A stretch of 64,000 bases of DNA from Arachis hypogaea (GCF_003086295.3 NC_092053.1:117386445-117450444), one strand, 5' to 3'. Shown: positions 24,758 to 36,202, counted from the stretch's first letter. A program made the numbers and translations. The notes: a model not told the origin generated them from the sequence alone.

Positions 24758-24903
24758 ACTAAATTTAGTCATCAAAATTAGTTATTAGTGTAATAAAATA
24801 TATATTAAAATATAAATATACATTAAAAATAAATTAAATTATATTTATATTTATACACAAATATAATAATAATTAATTTTAATGTACAAATAATATTTTT
24901 GAT
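24758..24903. repeat. MITE-like repeat, copy C
   Basis: It shares the core TAAAATATATATTAAAATAT and AAATTAAATTATATTTAT with copy A and ends in ATTTTAATGTACAAATAAT. This is the most decayed of the three. Confidence 0.5.
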
Positions 24904-25107
24904 ATAATTGTGTATATTAAATATTAGTTTTAATTTTTAAATTAATTAATTATATAAGAAGCCAATCAATTTTTTAAGATAGGGTTCGAATTTTATTTTA
25001 TCCAGGTAATAACATATTAGTTAACAATAAATTCTTAAATAGAATGTAAATTTATAATAAATTAGTACTTAATTTATTAAAATGAAAAATATTGTGTTAA
25101 AAAAATA

Positions 25108-25414
25108 GGAGAAAAGAACAAATAGAGCTTTGACTTTTTGGCTCATAGACACTTAAATTTTTAACTTTTTCAAAATCTAGACACATCGATTTTTTGATTC
25201 TGTTAGACTAAAAAAAAGTCAAACATGGTTTTTTTATTCTGACAGTGACCCATATATAGATGCACACATGGAAAAATTTTAAAATAGGACAAATTAGACC
25301 CAGAAATCAATATGTTCAAGTTTTCAAAAAGTCAGAGACTTAAATATATTTTTAAATCTTCCAAAACTTAAATATCAGCGATCCAAAAGATTAAAGACCT
25401 ATTTATCTTTCTCT
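25108..25414. mobile_element. MITE upstream of the MLP-like gene
   Basis: Ends are inverted: GGAGAAAAGAACAAATAGAG at the left and, read in reverse from the right, AGAGAAAGATAAATAGGTC, with the inverted match continuing for 30-50 bases. AAAAAATA flanks both sides (25100-25107 and 25415-25422). The element ends about 100 bp before the TATA box of the MLP-like gene, so it could contribute promoter sequence. Confidence 0.72.
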
Positions 25415-25516
25415 AAAAAATAATTCTTTTGTGATGAAATTTATTATTTAAACTAATCAGCAATAATATTAATTGTGGGTAGCTACTTGACAATATAATA
25501 GGAGGCTTGTATTTCT

Positions 25517-25524
25517 ATATAAAG
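25517..25524 (+). promoter_or_regulatory. TATA box of the MLP-like gene
   Basis: TATATAAA lies 102 bases before the ATG, which leaves a plausible 5' leader of about 70 bases. Confidence 0.65.
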
Positions 25525-25625
25525 TCCTAGAAGGCTGAGTGCTCTACTTCCCTCTTCCCATGCATCTCTGATCTCGTATTAATTTGTTCCTACTTCATAT
25601 TAGTTGTTTCCTTTTTAGTTAAGAG

Positions 25626-27647
25626 ATGGCACTAACTGGTAAGCTTAGCACTGAAATAGCAATCCACTCACCTGCTTCAAAGTTCTTCGACCTCGTGACA
25701 AAGAAAATGCACCATGTTCAAAACATTTGTGAAAGAGTGCATGCTGGCAAGCTGCATGAAGGTGATGACTGGCACAGCGTCGGTGGTTCGGTCAAACACT
25801 GGACTTATGTCATAGGTAATAACGTACTCCATGTTATTATATTTTACGAAATGGATAATTAATATCGTTGTAGATAGGTATACAAGATAAAAGTAATTTG
25901 TTGTATAGTCTATAGAATCTGAGAAAATTGAGGTGATCTCAAAGCTATAAGGTGAATAGTTTGTCCTTTTTTTAATTTGGATTAATTAATCATTCTTCTT
26001 CATTCTTTCTTTCTTTTTTTATTTTGCATTTATTGATCTTGATTTTCATGCAACAAATTTATAATTAGTTAACTTTAACTATTTTTTTAAATTCTATTTG
26101 TTAGAATATAATTAAGATCAATTAGAATCAATTCTAACACTATTAATTTATATTTTTTAAAGAACTTAGAATTTATAGTTTATAATTTAAAATTTAGAAT
26201 AACAAATTTATGATTTAAAATTTAAAATTAAAAAAATAATTTTCAAAAATTTAGTTTATGTTATATCGAAAAAAATAAAATTTTTAACATTATTTTTTTC
26301 TTAATTCTTTGGTTTTCAGAAATATGTTTTTGATCCAAAAAATATATGAGTCACTTTAGTTTTCCTCTAATTTCTTAGTTGGTATTGATGGCTATTTTTT
26401 AAAATATTAAGGTTTTTTTTTCTCTTTATTGCTTAGATTTCGTGTTGAATGGATTTAGTTATAATTATAATTATAATTACAAAAGAATTAACAAACTTTT
26501 TAATATGTTAATACTTATGATGCATGGACATTGACACGGACACGAGACGCGACACGATACGGGACACGCCGACACACGAATTTTAAAATCTTATAAGACT
26601 CAGAAATATATATATAGATAAAATATATTTTTTAGATAAATCGTAATGATATTTTAATATTTTAATGATATTAAAATATAAATTAATTTTTTAATTATTT
26701 TTAAAGTCTTATTTTAATTATATAAAGTATTTAAAATATTTTTTTACTTTAATAAATAATAATATACACTATTTCTAAATTTATTTCAAAAATACATGTT
26801 AAGAATAATGTTGGATATGCTGATACGTGACGGTATTTAAGTGTGTTTAAGTATGTCTGGCGAAATTTTTTTATTTTTAATTAAAACACGGTTATATATG
26901 ATAGACACACGTTTCGAATGAGTGTCGATGAGTGTTATATTCGAAATGTGTTCAACACACATACATAACAATTTAGCAAAATATCCGTGTTTCATAGGTT
27001 AATAATTATAATAAGCATAAAAATTTAGAAGAAGGTAGGACCGAAATCAAAGCAAACATTCTTAGGATCTCACTAATTTTATTCTCATATTTCATCTAAA
27101 AATGTACATATTTTCTATTTTCTAAAAAAAGCTTGTAGTAACTTAAAAAAAAATGTGCAAATCGTTGAAAAAGATGTGATAAGTGATAACTTGAAAAAAA
27201 AAATTTGAAAGAATGCTACATGACTAATATAATTTAGAGTAAAGTATCGTTTTTATCCCCAACGTTTGGGGTAAGTTCTAAAATTGTCCCTAACGTTTCA
27301 ATCGTCCTATTTAAGTCTCTAACGTTTCAAAATTAATTCAATGTTGTCCTGCCGTTAGGGATCCGTTAACAGAATTGACGGCGGGACAAAATTGAAACGA
27401 TTTTAAAACGTTAAGGACTTAAATAGGACAAAAACGTTAGAGACAAAAACGATACATAAAAATAAATTTTAATTTAATTTTATCTTTCAATAATATTAAT
27501 TTTTTACTGTACATAGTATTTAATTATTTTTTAATTACATCTAAATAAATTACACTTAATCACATTATTTTCATTTTAAATAAATTTATTTTTTTATAAT
27601 TTTAAATAATTTTGATACATTAGAGACAAAAAGTATAATTTATATTT

Positions 27648-27685
<38 letters not shown>

Positions 27686-28870
27686 TTTTCTTTTCTATAA
27701 GTTTATATACTAGTCATTCTACAAACATTTTATGATAACTAAAAATCTTTAAGAGTAAAATTATAAAAAAAATTAATTTATTTAAAATGAAAGTAATATG
27801 ATTAAGTGTAATTTACTTATATATGATTAAAAAATAATTGAATACTATGTATAGTAAAAAATTGATATTATTGAAGGATAAAATTAAAATTTATTTCTAT
27901 GTATCATTTTTGTCCTCAACGTTCGTTTTCGTCCTATTTAAGTCCCCAACATTTCAAAATCGTCTCAATTTTGTCTCACCGTCAATTCTGTTAATGGATC
28001 CCTAATGGCAGGACAACATTGAGTCAGTTTTGAAACGTTAGAGACTTAAATAGAATGATTGAAATGTTAGGGACAACTTTGGGACTTACCCCAAACGTTG
28101 GAGACAAAAACGATACTTTACTCTATAATTTATGATTTTATGTGAATATTTAACCGACAAAGATATTTTTTTTAAATATTAAATACGAAATTTGAGACTT
28201 TAAATCCTAGCTGTATAAAAATAAAGTTTAATAACTCAAAATATTATAAACAATTAGTTAATATTGATAAAAAGTGTTAGTTTTTATTATTTTTCAAAAA
28301 AATAAAACGTTCTAAAATAAATGATAATTTATATATAAAAAGAAGAAAAAACAAAAGAGCACAATAATAATAATGTTAATGTTGCCAAATGAAGAAGATG
28401 AACTGAAAAGGGGAAAAACGTTAAAAGAAAAGACCACGAGCGAGAAAATGCACGGGTTTAAAAAATGTAAGGATAAAATTTGGGTGAACATACAAATAGC
28501 CTTTTTTTTTAATATTTTATAGACATTAAAATCAAAATGACTTATTTATCAAGAGTATAATTATATTTAAATGTGTTGATGTTTTACATTGACAGACGGT
28601 AAAGTAACTACATCCAAAGAGACTATTGAAAGCATTGATGAGAAGAACAAAATAGTCATATTCAAACTCTTTGATGGAGATATCGATCAACGCTACAAGG
28701 CCTTTAAGGTTATTTTTCAAGTGATTGAGAACAATAATAATGGAAGTGGTTCGGCTAAATGGATCGTTGAATATGAGAAGGTCAATGATGATGTTGAAGC
28801 TCCATATGGCTACATGGAATACTTTGACAAATTTACTAAAGACATCGATGCTCATCTTCTCGAGGCATAA
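25626..28870 (+). CDS. MLP-like protein (Bet v 1 / PR-10 superfamily), two exons
   Basis: Exon 1 is 25626-25815 and exon 2 is 28596-28870, giving 154 codons plus a stop, the usual length of major latex protein-like proteins. The donor ATAG|GTAATA and acceptor TTGACAG|ACGG join in frame within an Asp codon of the conserved YVIDGKV segment, the position where Bet v 1-family genes normally split. Recognisable blocks are GKLSTEIAIHSPASKFFDL at the N-terminus, IVIFKLFDGDI in the middle and the KDIDAHLLEA C-terminus. Family members are small cytosolic proteins with a large hydrophobic cavity that bind lipophilic ligands and are implicated in stress responses. The 2780-bp intron is far longer than usual because of inserted repeats. 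A polyadenylation-like AATAAA is at 28895-28900. The frame is intact, so the gene may be functional. Confidence 0.9.
26515..26998. repeat. Repeat in the MLP intron with GACACGG-type ends
   Basis: The left side reads GATGCATGGACATTGACACGG followed by an array of GACACG words. The right side, reversed, reads TATGAAACACGGATATTTTGC. The ends are loosely inverted, suggesting an old non-autonomous DNA transposon; no clear TSD was found. Confidence 0.45.
27237..28123. mobile_element. Mutator-type foldback MITE in the MLP intron, TSD TATAATTTA
   Basis: The left arm starts GAGTAAAGTATCGTTTTTAT and the right arm ends with its near reverse complement CGATACTTTACTC. Inverted identity extends inward about 400 bases on each side, to a small (TA)n loop near 27653-27681, so nearly the whole 887 bp is one hairpin. 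The 9-bp TATAATTTA flanks it at 27228-27236 and 28124-28132, the TSD length of Mutator elements. It lies within the intron and would be transcribed with the MLP gene. Confidence 0.9.
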
Positions 28871-29209
28871 GCTACAACAATTAATAATAATAACAATAAA
28901 AAAGTTGTTTGGGCATAAAGTTAATAAAGTGTGTGCTTATCTTATTAATATAATCTGGGTTGTGAACTTGTCGCGAAGAATAATATAAATGATTTGCATT
29001 GTCTGTTATCCTTCGTTTGAATGGATTATTAATTGAATTGAAGTTCTGTTTCGTTTTATTTTTATTTGACTTCGACACAGAATGTCGATTAAGTTTGTAT
29101 TACTAATCGTAATTTAGGTTAATCGTAATTTAGGAGTAGATACAACTCCTTTAAAAAAAGAGCTCAATCCAAAACTTATCGACTTTAATGTCGAAATAAA
29201 TTTTGCAGT

Positions 29210-29575
29210 AAGTGCATGTTTGGGCGCCATTATTTTGTTAAAAAAAGATCTTTTTTTATTTTTTAACGTGTTTGGCAAATTTTTAGTAGTAAAAGTAAAA
29301 GCACTAGTAAAATCAAAAAAAGATCTTTTTTGAGAAGCTGTAATTTACATCTTTTTTTAAAAGATCTTTTTTCCTTAAAAAAAAGATGTTTTTCGTGTAA
29401 TAAATGAACAAAAAAGTACTTTTATATTGTTATACCCAAACATAATTGATAGATAAAAAGACCTTTTTACATGAGATATCCAAACATAAAATTACTTTTA
29501 CTTCTCTATAAGATCTTTTAAAAAAAGATAACTCGAAAAAATATCTTTTCTCAAAAGCTCACCCAAACAAGCCCT
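29210..29575. mobile_element. MITE downstream of the MLP-like gene (hAT-like ends)
   Basis: The left end CATGTTTGGGCGCC and right end CACCCAAACAAGCCC are inverted, and the interior is AAAGATCTTTT-rich. TAAGTG appears at both flanks, a partial TSD. The GTTTGGG terminus is shared by many plant hAT-type MITEs. Confidence 0.6.
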
Positions 29576-30039
29576 AAGTGGAAAAATAATCTGACTTTTG
29601 TAGTATTAATAGTAAAGTTAGATAAACAAATGTTTAACATGAACAAAGATGAAAGTAAAATCAAAATAGACTTAAAATAAAATTAAGAATCGAAAATAAA
29701 ATCAAAATAGACTTGAAATAAAACTAAGAATCGAAAAGAAGAAATGGAAAATGAATAAACACTAGAAAGTAAAATGAAGAACAAAGCTAGAAATAGAAAC
29801 AAAGAACTAATTAGAAAGAAAATGCTTAAATAAAAAAAATAAGAAACAAAAATGAATCGACCTCTAACACTCACATATACTTGCACTCTATAATCTTCTG
29901 TTGTATTAGTATAACTGAAAATTTTGTAGAATTTGTCATTTGTGGTGTTGAATGAAAGTCTCTATTTTAGTTATTTGATTCTAGTATTTATAAAGAAAAA
30001 CCTTTAGTTCATGAGAGCTCTTTAGTAATTACATATGAT
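29576..30039. other. AT-rich DNA with a local duplication, no gene
   Basis: TAAAATCAAAATAGACTT followed by a (G/A)AAATAAAA(T/C)TAAGAATCG block is repeated at about 29656-29695 and 29696-29735. The last eight bases are the left TSD of the hAT element. Confidence 0.5.
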
Positions 30040-30286
30040 CAAGGTTCAGAAAATCGAATCGGTTATCAAACTGCTCTAGTCATTGGTTTATTGGTTTATT
30101 GATTTAACCGGTCCAACCGGTGGTTCAACCGGAAAAATCGTTTTAGAATAGAATAATAAATAAATTATAAATAAACACCCTAAAATATAATTATAAGTTA
30201 ATATAAATCTTAAAATATCTTCGAAATTTAAAACACTACATAAAATATTATCAACCAAATACATATGATCTTATCAAAATCCAAAC

Positions 30287-31238
30287 TCAAAAGTTAAATA
30301 GTAATAAAAGCATATCTTTGACAAAGCACAAACCTTTAGAACAATACACCAAGAAATTGATTAACGTTCTTTGTCTTTGATCTGTCCAACCATCAGCCAT
30401 GAGGGTACATCCAGTTTCCTTCCATGCACTCCTATAACTATCAACTAGCATTTTACTTTCTCTTTTAAGATCAGCCAACAAATGAACCCTTAACTTATCA
30501 TAAGAAGGCCCCTTGTAACCAGGTCCAATACCAGCAACACCATCCAACATATCTTGGAAAAATGGCGACATCACAGCATTAAACGGAATTTTACAATCCA
30601 AAAGCCATCGAGCAAACCGTTTATCAACCTCGTGTATTGCCTCTTTGTTTTGCAAAACACTTTTAATACTTGGTTGAGCTCCTGGAGTTGTTCTTGGTGC
30701 AAACATAGGATGAATGACTGGCTTTTTTCTTTGGATCGCCTCCAACTCCTTGCTGACTCGAAGTACGTTGCTGTTCCTGTTCTTCTTGAGCTATTTCCTC
30801 ATCAATCGCATCCTCTACCTCATCACCACCCTCTTCACCAAAACTTACTTTTCTTTTCTTTTTGTTGGTCTGAATTTCTTTCAACAAACTTTCCATCTGT
30901 TTTTCCACATCATATGGAACTTTAGGACATTTTTTCACATTTCCAGTAATCTTTGCTAGATGTTTCTTCATCCTGTGAATTCCACCTCCATTGAAAACTT
31001 GTAGACAAAATAAACATTGATATTGTGGTTTTCCATTCACCATTTGTAAAGCAACATATTTCCAAGCTAAATCTGTTTTTTCTCATAGGTTAGAAGAACC
31101 TTCTGACTGACTATCGTTAGCACTACGGGAATTAGGATTAGCAGCATCATCATTCGAAATAGGAGGATCGACAAGCATGTTATTATTCACAGAAGCATTG
31201 TTATCAGCAGTTGCTTCTTGATTAATACTATTTTCCAT
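30287..31238 (-). pseudogene. hAT transposase N-terminal remnant (BED zinc finger plus DUF659-like region)
   Basis: The frame opens with MENSINQEATADN (31238), has one stop near 31081-31083, then a BED-type zinc finger (CLFCLQVF...HRMKKH) at about 30955-31020, and an acidic linker. A frameshift near 30735 leads to a region typical of plant hAT proteins (IPFNAVMSPFFQDML, GPSYDKLR, TLMADGWTDQRQRTLINF). It ends at 30287. The RNase-H-like catalytic core and the C-terminal hATC dimerisation domain are missing. Confidence 0.82.
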
Positions 31239-31299
31239 AACTAAAATTAATAACACCCACAACACAATGAAATTAAAAACAGCCACAACACAATGAAAA

Positions 31300-31690
31300 T
31301 TAACAATGAAAATTAACAATGAAAATTAACAGCATGAAAATTAACCATGTTCTTAACCTAAAGCAGGAGCCAAACACAATGAAAATTAACAGCATGTTCT
31401 TAACCACAATACAAGAGACAAGCCCATATCTGCCTACAGCATTCAGCCATTCAATACAAGGCAATTCTGCCTACAGCATTAAGCCATTCAACACAACTCA
31501 ATTCTGCCTACAACATTTAGCCATTCAAGTATTCAACACAACACAATTCTGCCTAGAGCATTCAACCATTCAACAATATTGCAAAACAGAAAATGGAATC
31601 AGAACATTCAGCCATTCTAACAAATTAACAAATACAAAGCATTCAGCCATTCAACAAATTAACAAATACAAAGCAGCAAAACACAAAAAC
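31300..31690. repeat. Tandem repeats inside the hAT element (CAGCATTCAGCCATTCAAC family)
   Basis: AATGAAAATTAACA units (31300-31345), then about five 30-55 bp units built on TTCTGCCTACAGCATTCAGC. These are probably expansions in the deleted region. Confidence 0.75.
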
Positions 31691-31769
31691 ATCAACATTA
31701 GGCGTTCTGGAATCAGAACCATACATTCTAACATAGAAGATGAAACAGAGGAGTCACTCACCTGGGTGC

Positions 31770-32100
31770 TGACAAAGCGAAGACCAGCGAAGACGAAGCG
31801 AGAGGCCAGCGAAGACGAAGCGAGAGGCCAGCGAAGACGAAGCGGCGGTGCTGAGGACCAGGCGATGGCGGTGGCGCTGACGACCTAAGGACCGCGGGGA
31901 TGATGGAGGGCTACTGGGCTGGGAATGCTTCAGAGGGCTAGGGTTCAGTGGTTCAGCGTTCACGTGTGGAGTGAGACTGAGATGAATGAACGTGGGAAGA
32001 GACCAGGCGACGGCGGTGGTGCTGACGACCTGAGAACCCCGGCGACGGCGGTGGCTACTGGGCTGGGATTTGGGAATGCTAGGGTTCACCGTTAGTGAGA
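31770..32100. repeat. GC-rich duplications inside the hAT element
   Basis: A 22-bp unit GCGAAGACGAAGCGAGAGGC is repeated three times near 31779-31840. A block of about 110 bp (CCAGGCGATGGCGGTGG onward) at about 31857 recurs at about 32002 with substitutions. Confidence 0.75.
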
Positions 32101-32639
32101 GACTGAGATGAATGAATGGGGGAAGAAGGGGGTTGGTTCTCGAGTGGTAACCGGGTCGGGTTTCATTTTTTATTTTTTTAAATGATTAAAAACGGCGTCG
32201 TTTTACTGTTTTAAAAGAACCGGCCGGTCACCGGTCCGGCCCAACCAGCCAATTTTTAGCCGGTTCACAGGTTTCTTTGCGGTTTTCTCTCCAACGGTTA
32301 TTAGAGGAGGACCTGACCGCTTGCATCGCCGATTGACGGTTAAACCGATCGAACCGGCCGGTCCGGTCTGGTTTTTAGAACCTTGCATATGATCACCACT
32401 ACAAAAAATGAGGTTTAAAATGGCATTTATATTACGGTGGTTCTTTAAAACCGACGTAATATGCAAGTATTATGGCATTTTATGATGCTGCCATAATTAA
32501 TTTGAATAAAATGCCAATTTTTGGTAATTTTGGCGGTTAAAACTGCCATTATCAGAGCACATTGTTAAAAAAAAAGGCCCAAACGAAGGAAAACCGAAAA
32601 GCAAGGAAAACCCAAATATCTTAAATTGAATGTGTTCCC

Positions 32640-33030
32640 CCAACAAGGAAAACCCTAACACGCGTTGTCACCACCGTCAAATCCAAAAACGACGATCTAT
32701 GCTATGCTCCGGCAACGTTCTGCACCAGCGACTGCTCCGGCGACGATTTTCTCGGCATTCTCCTCCGACGAGATTGTGTGCTGTGAACTGAAACGCAGTC
32801 TCCAGCGACGATCTCCTCTGGCGGCGCGTTCTCCTCCTTCAGCGAGCTTTTATGATTTGGATTTGATATGAAGATTCCGTTCATCTCATCGCCGTCATTA
32901 ATCTCTGCGCCATCGCAAGCAACACCGTTTTCAATCTGGCTCATCTCCTCGCCGTGGCAAGCAACGCCGTTGTTGCTGCCTTCAGCAAGCTTCTATAGTT
33001 TGGTTTCGCGATCTCTATCACTTCTAATAG
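32640..33030 (+). other. Leader-like GC-richer segment of the Pack-CACTA
   Basis: After the subterminal repeats comes a CCGGCGACG-rich stretch with overlapping short frames, ending at a plausible donor (TCTAATAG|GTAACTC near 33030). It could be the first exon of a chimeric transcript. The coding origin is not recognised. A similar style of leader follows the CACTA-like end at 49380. Confidence 0.4.
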
Positions 33031-33432
33031 GTAACTCTTCGTTCTTTTAGATCTACTTCATGCTCTAGTAGGAAGAAACAAAGAATGCTGGTTCTGTTTT
33101 TATTATTGTGTTTTTAACTTTCATTGATCTTTTGTGATGTTGTTGTTGTTAGTTTGTTACTGCTGTATTTTCTGTTGTGTTGTTATTTTTTTGCTTCTAA
33201 TTTTATTTAGTCTAATATGTTCTATTGAACTGATTAATCTGCGTCATTTGTCCGAAATTAGTACAAAACATGGCTTGCGTGTATTTTCTGATGTAAGTGT
33301 TTGAATGATGGTTAAATGCAATAATGAAGAGACACAAAGCACTGCTAATCTGTTCCATGAATGTTGTGTTAATGTTTGAATGATGTAAGTGTGTATTTTG
33401 GCTTTCAATTTTTAATTTTCTTGCTGATGCAG

Positions 33433-33869
33433 AGGTATATAAAAGATCATAAAGGTGTTTGAACAATTTTTCTTCTGGATTGGAGGCTTTTGCCCCTCAG
33501 AAATTCTAAAGGTGATGCTTACTATCTAGTTAAATAAAAGATGTTGAGAAAGCTTCCTCATTGTGAATGAGAGCACCAGTTTTGCATGTAAATGGTGATA
33601 TGATGCATTATTAATAATTAAAAAAAATCGTTTTGATTGCAAATTCCGGTCCCTAGGATTGAAACCATGACAGAGCAACAAAGGTCAGACATAAGCAACC
33701 TTGGAAAATCTTGTCAGCAAGCAGAAGATGCTCTTTCACAAGGCATGGACAAACTTCAACAAATGGTTTTAGAATCTGTAGCAGCAGGACAACTTGAAGA
33801 ACAAACTAACACTCCAAACATTCTACTGCAATGGAGAGATTGGCAGGTCTAGTGAGCTTTGTGAACCAA
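33433..33869 (+). pseudogene. Captured TGA-type bZIP transcription factor fragment (DOG1 domain)
   Basis: Exon 33433-33511 encodes the conserved FFLWIGGFCPSEILK block and ends at K|GTGATG. After a short intron, the exon at about 33657-33869 encodes MTEQQRSDISNL, CQQAEDALSQGMDKLQQ, then, after a frameshift near 33820, TAMERLAGLVSFVNQ. Together these are the conserved C-terminal region of TGA factors. The bZIP DNA-binding domain is absent, so the fragment could not bind DNA by itself. Confidence 0.85.
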
Positions 33870-34217
33870 GTAAGAAATTTACTTCACTTTCTTGAATGAA
33901 AAGCCGTTAGTTATATTCAATTTAACTTTCACTGGTTTATTATTTTACCGCTGTGCCAGTGACAGCAATGATTGAACATAATTCTGCAATAAAGAATAAC
34001 CCAATTTGATTTCAACAAATTTGTTTTAGAAGTGATGAAACTAGGAAACAATATAGTGTTGTTCCAACTCATGTTACTTAAAGGAAAAGAAAATAAACAA
34101 AAGAAGGAAATGAAACATCTTCATTCACTAACTTGAAGATTGAGCACTAGAAAATTGAAGGAAGCTTTACTATGTTTGAAACTTGACAAGATTGTCATTT
34201 ATATGTTCATACCTTAC

Positions 34218-34995
34218 AAAGGCGCCATGATGCTTCAGTCCCTCAAACCCGTGAAGCAGTTCAGCCACCACGTTTGCTCCTTCACCATCTACAGCCACGA
34301 CATGTCTTGCCAGATCGAGACTCACCACTACTGCTCCCGCCTCAACCAAGACTTCCTCCAGTGCGCTGTCTATGACTCCGACGACGCCAACGCCCGCCTT
34401 CTCGGTCTAATTACTCCCTCACTTCCCATGCATCATGCATGCATGTTTCTTTTTGTTATTTAATCTAACTCGTTCACTCCATATGAATGCGTGCCAGGTG
34501 TGGAGTACATCATTTCTGATAGGATCTTTGAAGATCTGCCTGACGAGGAGAAGATGCTTTGGCACTCTCATGCTTATGAGGTTTTTCACTTTCATTCTCT
34601 ATTTTTATTTTGTTTCCCTATGTCATAAATATTTTATCTTAGACTGATTTGGATAGTGCAGGTCAAGTTGGGTCTATTAATAAGCCCAAGAGTTCCAGAG
34701 ATGATTGCCATGCCTGAGCTTGAAAACCTTGCTAAATCCTATGGAAAATTCTTGTGTACTTGGCAGGCTGACAGAGATTAACAATCTTTGTGTTATTATA
34801 TTGTAGGAGTTCAATTAAGCTTAGTTTTGTGTGTTATTATTGGTGCAGGAGATAGGGTTCCACTGGGTGCACCAACACTAATGATGTCACCACAAGGGGT
34901 GAAGCCTGGGGTGGTGAGGCCAGATCTGGTGCATCAGAGGGATGCAAAGTATCATGTTTCCTCAGACAACTATAAGACCTTAGTTAAGCGCGTTG
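34218..34995 (+). pseudogene. Captured oil-body-associated protein (OBAP, DUF1264) fragment, four exons
   Basis: Exons at about 34218-34404, 34498-34580, 34662-34776 and 34849-34995 encode in order [91 protein letters not shown], and GDRVPLGAPTLMMSPQG. This covers most of an OBAP1/2-like protein. Introns are kept, but the third donor reads AG|AT where GT is expected, so correct splicing is doubtful. The N-terminal start and the C-terminus are not convincingly present. Confidence 0.88.
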
Positions 34996-35490
34996 CACTT
35001 TCAAATATTACGGTGCTAAACATTTAATTTATATGTATTTCTTACACATGATAATGCTTTCTCTGTTTCCATGTTAGATATATCTTAAGTACAAGACACC
35101 AACACATTTTGTTCTGATTTTGAATACTGGACATATCACACAATTAACCTAAATAGATGATGATTCTTTGGTGCTTATTATTATAACTACTGCATGTTCA
35201 TCATTCTGAAATTTTGAAATTCAAAACTAGCTTAGCTCCCAATGTGAATCCAGCAAGGACATGATTTCTTTGTTTTCTTTATATAGAGTAATCATGAAAA
35301 GAAAATTGTTCATTGTGAGGGGAACATATATTGAACTTATAAGAGGTTCCTCTGTTAATTGATAAGCTAATTGATTCAAGTGTTTGTGTCTTCAAAAATT
35401 GACTTATAAAAAAGGCTATTTTGGTATTTGTTAGTTCAAGCTAAGGACCCACCTGTGTAATATTTTCATGTTCTTGTTATGCTTTGGTAT

Positions 35491-35568
35491 TTTATGGAGC
35501 TGATGAAAGTGCCAAGAGTGGAGGCAAAATTAAGAGTGTTCTCTCTCAAGATTCAGTTTGGGACTCAG
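35491..35568 (+). pseudogene. Captured formin FH2-domain exon fragment
   Basis: One open stretch reads FMELMKVPRVEAKLRVFSLK then IQFGTQ and ends at a CAG|GTTTGC donor. FxELMKVPRVxxKLRVFSFKIQF is a highly conserved block of plant formin FH2 domains. Only 26 codons are present, with no clear acceptor. Confidence 0.78.
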
Positions 35569-35663
35569 GTTTGCTAATTCTCAAGGTGTTTTGTCTGCAT
35601 TTGTTTTCAATTTGGTTTTTCTTGTTTCACTTCACTTTATTTTTTTCCACTTGTCACCAATGA

Positions 35664-35906
35664 TATCTGCTTGGAAAAGATCCTCTTCCCTATCTTCTGG
35701 GGCCTCATGACTATCAGGTACACCCTCCTACCGTATTATGTATGTTATGATTGATGGTACTTCAATGTTACTTATCTATCTATGTTGATGTGATCAGCAC
35801 ATTTGGGAGCTTAGAGAGCACAACAGAATGGCTTGAAGTTGTTTTCAACATTATTGTATTAACTAGTGGCCTTCTTCTTGTCACTATGTTGATTGGAAAC
35901 ATTAAG
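35664..35906 (+). pseudogene. Captured cyclic nucleotide-gated channel (CNGC4-like) exons
   Basis: Exon about 35664-35717 reads KILFPIFWGLMTI and exon 35798-35906 reads STFGSLESTTEWLEVVF, NIIVLTSGLLLVTMLIGNIK. The junction ATCAG|GTACAC ... GATCAG|CACATT restores a Ser codon in frame. This is the pore and S6 region of the plant CNGC2/4 group. The cyclic-nucleotide-binding domain is not present. Confidence 0.82.
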
Positions 35907-36003
35907 GTATGTACTTTACTTTGCGTAACAAATTAGTTATTTTTCTTTAATATTTATACAAACTGAATTAACCATTGTTGATATTACTGGATGGAAATTG
36001 ACA

Positions 36004-36060
36004 GGGGAATTTCCAAACTGGTTGTTGGTAAACAACACAAAAATGATTGACTTTTCTGCA
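36004..36060 (+). pseudogene. Possible captured LRR receptor-like protein fragment
   Basis: After TTGACAG, the frame GEFPNWLLVNNTKM matches the style of plant RLP leucine-rich repeats (GxFPxWLLxNNTKLE). It is too short for certainty. Confidence 0.45.
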
Positions 36061-36202
36061 ACTTCCTCCCAAGACAAGTCATCAGTTTCAAATGCATCAC
36101 AAGACAAGTCAGCAGCTGCAAACTATCTCTTTACTTTGCGTTTGTTGTAAATCTTGAAAAATTTGTGATAAAATTTTAATGGCAGTCATGTTATCTTTTT
36201 AG

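Larger units (their letters stand above)
30040..32385 (-). mobile_element. Internally deleted hAT transposon with exact 8-bp TSD
   Basis: The element starts CAAGGTTCAGAAAATCG and ends with the near inverse GGTTTTTAGAACCTTG. CATATGAT flanks it at 30032-30039 and 32386-32393, the hAT TSD length. Subterminal regions are rich in ACCGG/CCGGT words. It carries only the N-terminal part of a transposase on the minus strand, so it is non-autonomous. It sits three bases to the left of the Pack-CACTA end. Confidence 0.92.

Noticed and set aside
25626..25862. Single-exon 78-codon reading of MLP exon 1
   Set aside because: The donor at 25816 and the in-frame continuation at 28596 give the full 154-residue MLP-like protein; the read-through tail is intron sequence.
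35751..35936. Independent 61-codon gene with membrane segments
   Set aside because: Its conserved part is the CNGC exon 35798-35906; the rest is intron read-through.
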